Assembly: GCA_965370045.1 (NCBI GenBank)
Contig: CBDUSI010000156.1
Location: 1 to 8,231 of the forward strand
DNA length: 8,231 nt
Direction of reading: 5' to 3'
Source: CAZONU01 sp965370045
GTDB taxonomy: Bacteria > Planctomycetota > SZUA-567 > JAKLDR01
Shown: positions 4,733 through 8,231 of the stretch, one piece after another
Layout of the letters: every line of letters starts with the position of its first letter
Position numbering within the stretch: position 1 is the stretch's first letter
Translations under genes and position numbers: made by a program
Notes under the pieces: generated by a model
What the model saw: the letters and a program-made list of their open reading frames with translations, nothing else
Database searches by the model: none
What the model was told of the DNA's origin: nothing

Positions 4733-7700
4733 TCAGCGCGCCCCCTGCATTGCCGTCCGGGCCTTCTTCTTGGCCTTCTCGCGCCGCTTATCGCGCCAGT
4801 TCTCCCAGGTCACCGCCACCGCCGAGGCCACGAAGACCGAGGAGTAGGTGCCGACCAGCACGCCGGCGGTAAAGACCAGCGCGAAGGGCCGCAGCGCGCC
4901 CCCGCCCAGGATCAGGATGCTCAGCACCGCCACCAGCGTGGTCACGCTGGTCAGCACCGTGCGCGAGAGGGTCTGGTTGACCGAGAGGTCCACCAACTCG
5001 CGCAGGGACAGGGACCGGTGCGCCGCGCGGTTCTCCCGGATGCGGTCGAAGACCACGATGGTGTCGTTCAGCGAGTAACCGATGATGGTCAGGAGCGCCG
5101 CAATGATGACCAGGTCGATGCGCGCCCCGGCCAGGCCCATCTGGTTGGCCAGGAGCAGCGCCCCCAGCGCGATGGCCGCGTCGTGGATCAGCGCCACCGC
5201 CGCGCCCAGACCGAAGCCGACCGCGAAGTCGAAGCGCACGACAATGTAGATAAAGATGAAGATCACGCTGATGGCCAGCGCCATGATCGCATCCCGGAGC
5301 AGCTCCCCGGCGACCTTCTTGCCGATGCGCGAGATCATCGGGATGTCCACCTTGCCGGCGAAGGCGGTCTCGAAGTGCCTCCGGACATCCACTTTCCGGA
5401 CGTGATCAGGCCGCTCGACATCACTGCCCGCGGCCACCGGGGGACCGCTCTCGGTGGCAGCGCCGGCTTTCTTTGCGACTGCCTTCCCGACGCCGGCCTT
5501 CTCGACACCGGGCTTTTCGACACCGGGCTTCTTCGCGTCGGGCTTCTTCGCGTCGGGCTTCTTCCTGGTCTTCTCCTCGATGAGTTCCAGGAGCTCGTCG
5601 CTGAGCTGGCAGAATATCTTGAAGTCCTTGCTGTTGCCCGCCAGGTCGGGGTTGAAGCTCTGCACGCTGAAGGCCGGGACCTTGATGGGCGTCACGCCCC
5701 GGACCTCGGCCTCCTCATTGGCAACCTTCTGCATGACCCCGCGGGCCTTCTCCGCCAGCTGGCGGACATCCTTGGCGCTCTGCTTCTCGGCGAAGCGCAC
5801 CTGGACCTCGATGCCCCCGGTGAAGTCCAGACCGTACTTGTCGGGCGTGGTGGCGAAGAGCGCCACCGCCCCGGCGACCAGCAGCACGGAGAACACGAAC
5901 ATCGCCGGGCGGAGCTTCATGAAGGACAGCTTGGTCTCGCCGACCAGGCGCATCATCTTGAGTTCGCGGGCCCAGCCCTTGGCGACCACGAACTCCAGGA
6001 AACCGCGGGTCACGAACAGCGCGGTGAACAGCGAGGCCATGATGCCCAGCGAGAGCGTCACCGCGAAGCCCTTTACCGGCCCGGTCCCGAAGCCGTAGAG
6101 GATGAAAGCTGTTATCAGCGTGGTGATGTTGGCGTCCATGATGGTGACCAGCGCCCGGTCGTGGCCGGACTTGACCGCCAGCTTGAGCGGCTTGCCGCGA
6201 AGCTTCTCCTCGCGGATGCGCTCGAAGATCAGCACGTTGGCGTCCACGGCCATTCCCACGGTCAGGACGATGCCGGCGATGCCCGGGAGGGTCATGGTCC
6301 CGCCCAGGGCGCTCATGGCCCCCAGGATCAGCACCAAATTAAGGCACAGGGCCAGGTCGGCAATCAGCCCCGCGCCCAGGTAGTAGATGCCCATGAACAG
6401 GACAACCAGCGCAGCGCCGATCAGCGCGGCGCGGGTGCCGGCGTCGATGGAGTCCTGCCCCAGGCCCGGACCCACCAGGCTGAGGCTCATCTGCTTCGGC
6501 TTGTAGCTCAGCGAGCCGGCGTTGAGCACCCGGCAGATGCGGTCGGCCTCCACACGCTTGAAGCGGCCGGTGATCCGGAAGCGCACGCCCAGGGTGCTCT
6601 GGATCGTCGGAGCGCTCTTGACCTCCCCGTCCATGACGATGGCCAGCCGGTCCTTGTCGTGCTCGATCTCGAAGGTCTTGTTCTTGGGGTCGGTGAACTC
6701 CCGCATCTTCTGCCCGCCGGCTACGCTGAGGATCACCGTGATCTCCAGATCACCTCGTTCGCCGCGGCTGACCTGGGCCTTATCGAGCTCGGCGCCGCTG
6801 ACCACCGGCTTGGTGCGCAGCACGAGCCTCTCGCTTTTCGTCTCCTTCTCCTTCTCCTTCTTGCGAGGTACGTGCTCGTACTTCTTAAGCGTGAACCCGG
6901 GGACCTTCTCCCCGCGGAAGATGGGCTCGGAGATCAGCTTGTCGTGAGTGTAGCCGTTTTCCACCGCGAAGACGTGGTGCAGCCCCAGGACGCCGGGGGT
7001 CTCGATGAGTTCCTGGAGCTCGTCGACGTCCGCCTGGAGCTGGACCATCTGCCGCTGGCGGAGGTACTCGTCGCTCTTGCCGGGCTCGGCCGCCACCTGG
7101 CGGATGGGCACCTGGACCAGCATCTGGCCGCCCTCGATGCTGCGCACGGTGACCTGCTTGAGGCCCGCGCCGTCTATGCGCCTGCGGATGGTGTCCACGG
7201 CCATGGCCACCGACTGTTGCTTGCGGCCCGACTCCGACTTGATGAGCTCGGCCAGCTCCTCGGCGTCGAGCTGCTGCTTGAGGTCATCGATCCGGGCCTT
7301 GAGGACCGTCCGCGTGGCGTCGTCGCGGGCGTCCTTCTTCTGCTTCTCGAGGCCGGCGATCTCCTCGTTGATCCTGGTCTTGAGCTCCTCGGCGGCCGCG
7401 CCTCCGGCGACAATCGTTCTGTAGCGCTTCCTCAGCTCACTTATCTTCTTGTCGATCTCGCCGGTCTGCATCCGGTAGCGCAGCTCGGCGCCCCCGGAAA
7501 GGTCGATGCCCTTGGTGATTCCCCGGAAGTACCACATGCCCCCGGCGGCCAGGGCCACCGCCAGGGTTACCACGAACTTCTTGCCGTGCGCGGTGGCGAA
7601 GTTGACCGCCACCATGAAGGCGATAATGGGCAGGATGCCCAGCAGCCAGCCCAGCCAGGACCATTTGGGGCCGGCGGCGGTCTCCGCCGCCGTCTTCTCC

Positions 7701-7969
7701 TTGATCTGGGCGTCGAACTTCTCGGCGGCCTCCTTGTAAGTACTCTTGGCGCCGTCCTTCGCCTCTTTCGACGAGGTTACCTCATTGAGGGTCTCGTCGC
7801 GCGTCTTCCCGGCGGCGTCCTTCTTGGCCTCGATGGCCAGGCGCTCGGCGGCGATCTCCTTCTGGCGCTGGTGGCACTGCTGCCGGTAGAAGAGCAGCCC
7901 GCCCAGCGCCGTCACCGCGGCAAGGAAGAACACCAAGCCCAGGAACTGGTTGCGTCCGACTGTGGTCAT
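4733..7969 (-). CDS. secDF: fused SecD-SecF protein translocase subunit with extended N-terminus
   Basis: The proton-driven inner-membrane motor that helps SecYEG finish protein export, with both halves in one 1078-residue chain. The SecD half has GIDLSGGAELRY (154-165) after its first canonical helix (131-148), the periplasmic P1 domain, and a membrane block from about 512 to 656 with GMAVDANVLIFERIREE (572-588); D576 matches the proton-relay aspartate of SecD. The SecF half starts with a helix at about 688-707 and GLDFTGGIEVQVRF (713-726), then membrane helices from about 895 to 1055 with IGYSLNDTIVVFDRIREN (963-980), including D969. Unusual parts: an extra helix at 9-28, a charged coiled-coil stretch (30-100), another helix at 104-125, a second charged helical insert (170-245) in P1, a basic patch at 369-378, and seven lysine-rich pentapeptides at 803-837 in the SecF periplasmic domain. 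These make it far longer than the roughly 740-residue fusions of Bacillus. The ATG at 7969 has GGA 5 nt upstream and follows yajC by 40 nt, the standard yajC-secD-secF order. Confidence 0.95.
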   Translation of the reverse strand: MTTVGRNQFLGLVFFLAAVTALGGLLFYRQQCHQRQKEIAAERLAIEAKKDAAGKTRDETLNEVTSSKEAKDGAKSTYKEAAEKFDAQIKEKTAAETAAGPKWSWLGWLLGILPIIAFMVAVNFATAHGKKFVVTLAVALAAGGMWYFRGITKGIDLSGGAELRYRMQTGEIDKKISELRKRYRTIVAGGAAAEELKTRINEEIAGLEKQKKDARDDATRTVLKARIDDLKQQLDAEELAELIKSESGRKQQSVAMAVDTIRRRIDGAGLKQVTVRSIEGGQMLVQVPIRQVAAEPGKSDEYLRQRQMVQLQADVDELQELIETPGVLGLHHVFAVENGYTHDKLISEPIFRGEKVPGFTLKKYEHVPRKKEKEKETKSERLVLRTKPVVSGAELDKAQVSRGERGDLEITVILSVAGGQKMREFTDPKNKTFEIEHDKDRLAIVMDGEVKSAPTIQSTLGVRFRITGRFKRVEADRICRVLNAGSLSYKPKQMSLSLVGPGLGQDSIDAGTRAALIGAALVVLFMGIYYLGAGLIADLALCLNLVLILGAMSALGGTMTLPGIAGIVLTVGMAVDANVLIFERIREEKLRGKPLKLAVKSGHDRALVTIMDANITTLITAFILYGFGTGPVKGFAVTLSLGIMASLFTALFVTRGFLEFVVAKGWARELKMMRLVGETKLSFMKLRPAMFVFSVLLVAGAVALFATTPDKYGLDFTGGIEVQVRFAEKQSAKDVRQLAEKARGVMQKVANEEAEVRGVTPIKVPAFSVQSFNPDLAGNSKDFKIFCQLSDELLELIEEKTRKKPDAKKPDAKKPGVEKPGVEKAGVGKAVAKKAGAATESGPPVAAGSDVERPDHVRKVDVRRHFETAFAGKVDIPMISRIGKKVAGELLRDAIMALAISVIFIFIYIVVRFDFAVGFGLGAAVALIHDAAIALGALLLANQMGLAGARIDLVIIAALLTIIGYSLNDTIVVFDRIRENRAAHRSLSLRELVDLSVNQTLSRTVLTSVTTLVAVLSILILGGGALRPFALVFTAGVLVGTYSSVFVASAVAVTWENWRDKRREKAKKKARTAMQGAR
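5459..5563 (-). repeat. seven tandem 15-bp repeats inside secDF encoding lysine-rich pentapeptides
   Basis: On the coding strand the units encode KKPDA, KKPDA, KKPGV, EKPGV, EKAGV, GKAVA and KKAGA (residues 803-837). The first two units are identical at the DNA level (5528-5557 holds two exact 15-nt copies in plus-strand phase), and the later units diverge gradually. This shows expansion by in-frame duplication without disturbing the frame. The encoded stretch should be flexible and positively charged, lying in the periplasmic loop of the SecF half. Confidence 0.85.
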
Positions 7970-8009
7970 GCTATTCCGTTTCTCCCGATGGCTCTGACGG
8001 TCCGGCCGG

Positions 8010-8231
8010 CTAGGCGCCGCCGTCCTTGACGGCCTGCTCGCTGGTGGCGTCGCCGGCCACCCCGGCGATTGCCGCGCGACGCACGCGCATGCGCACGTCC
8101 TTGCGCGCGTCGATCTTCAGGACCGCGTCGTTGTCGTTGATTTCCACGATCTCGCCGATGATCCCCGAGGCGGTGACCACCTTGTCGCCGGTCTTGAGCT
8201 TGCCGATCATGTCCCGGCGGGCCTGCTCGCG
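8010..8231 (-). CDS. yajC: Sec translocase accessory subunit YajC (5' end beyond window)
   Basis: The last 73 residues of YajC, a small single-helix protein that associates with SecDF in the inner membrane. The visible part has the conserved cytoplasmic region: REQ...MIGKLKTGDKVVTASGI, then IGEIVEINDNDAVLKID, then a variable tail ending DGGA. An ATG at 8210 is internal to this conserved block: the frame stays open to the right edge with residues (R-E-Q-A-R-R-D) that match the usual lead-in of YajC, so the real start and the N-terminal membrane helix lie outside the window. It is the gene directly upstream of secDF on the same strand, as in most bacteria, and probably shares its transcript. 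Confidence 0.9.
   Translation of the reverse strand, partial: REQARRDMIGKLKTGDKVVTASGIIGEIVEINDNDAVLKIDARKDVRMRVRRAAIAGVAGDATSEQAVKDGGA

Noticed and set aside
5483..5557. Short direct repeats considered as a CRISPR-like array
   Set aside because: The 15-bp units are contiguous without spacers and in frame within secDF; they encode a pentapeptide repeat.
5018..8029. A 1003-codon open frame on the plus strand opposite secDF and the end of yajC
   Set aside because: It mirrors the secDF codons; its product is rich in His, Asp, Gln, Arg and Leu without any domain, as expected for an antisense shadow in GC-rich DNA.

Overview
The window is a GC-rich bacterial chromosome segment of housekeeping character. 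It carries seven protein genes, two of them cut or nearly cut by the window edges. I see no rRNA, tRNA, CRISPR array, insertion sequence or phage gene. All genes except nadD lie on the minus strand. Encoding DapF implies the diaminopimelate/lysine pathway. YajC and SecDF are the usual bacterial Sec accessory components. A four-cluster-cysteine iron-sulfur protein of the hydrogenase/sulfite reductase beta type at the left edge points to an anaerobic or facultatively anaerobic lifestyle. The long SecD-SecF fusion with an extended N-terminus recalls Planctomycetota and neighbouring uncultured phyla, but that placement is a weak inference.

Layout from right to left, which is the direction of transcription for most genes. 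A yajC gene, cut by the right edge, is followed 40 nt later by secDF, a single 1078-codon gene for both halves of the SecDF translocation motor. Next comes a 140-nt gap with a perfect 8-bp hairpin and a run of ten C residues. Then follows a membrane-anchored protein with two C-terminal LysM domains. After an 80-odd-nt gap holding a GC-rich hairpin and a TATAAT box comes dapF, starting at TTG behind an ideal GGAGGT. A six-helix ABC-2-like permease gene follows dapF and probably shares its transcript. Its stop codon faces the stop codon of nadD, which runs the other way, 21 nt apart and separated by a small hairpin.

nadD (NAD synthesis) has a good sigma-70-type promoter placed so close to its ATG that the mRNA should be leaderless or nearly so. 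A 214-nt divergent intergenic region separates nadD from a minus-strand gene for a 340-residue 4Fe-4S dicluster protein, HydB-like. A possible start of the next gene of that operon sits in the last 11 bases at the left edge.

The genes form small independent units: Sec export (yajC-secDF), cell-wall binding (the LysM protein), diaminopimelate synthesis (dapF), NAD synthesis (nadD) and an iron-sulfur redox module. I did not find a clearly new biological system. The most unusual items are the architecture of SecDF (two extra N-terminal helices with a coiled coil between them, a charged helical insert in the first periplasmic domain, and seven tandem lysine-rich pentapeptides in the SecF half), the leaderless nadD promoter, and the ABC-2-like permease with no ATPase partner in view.
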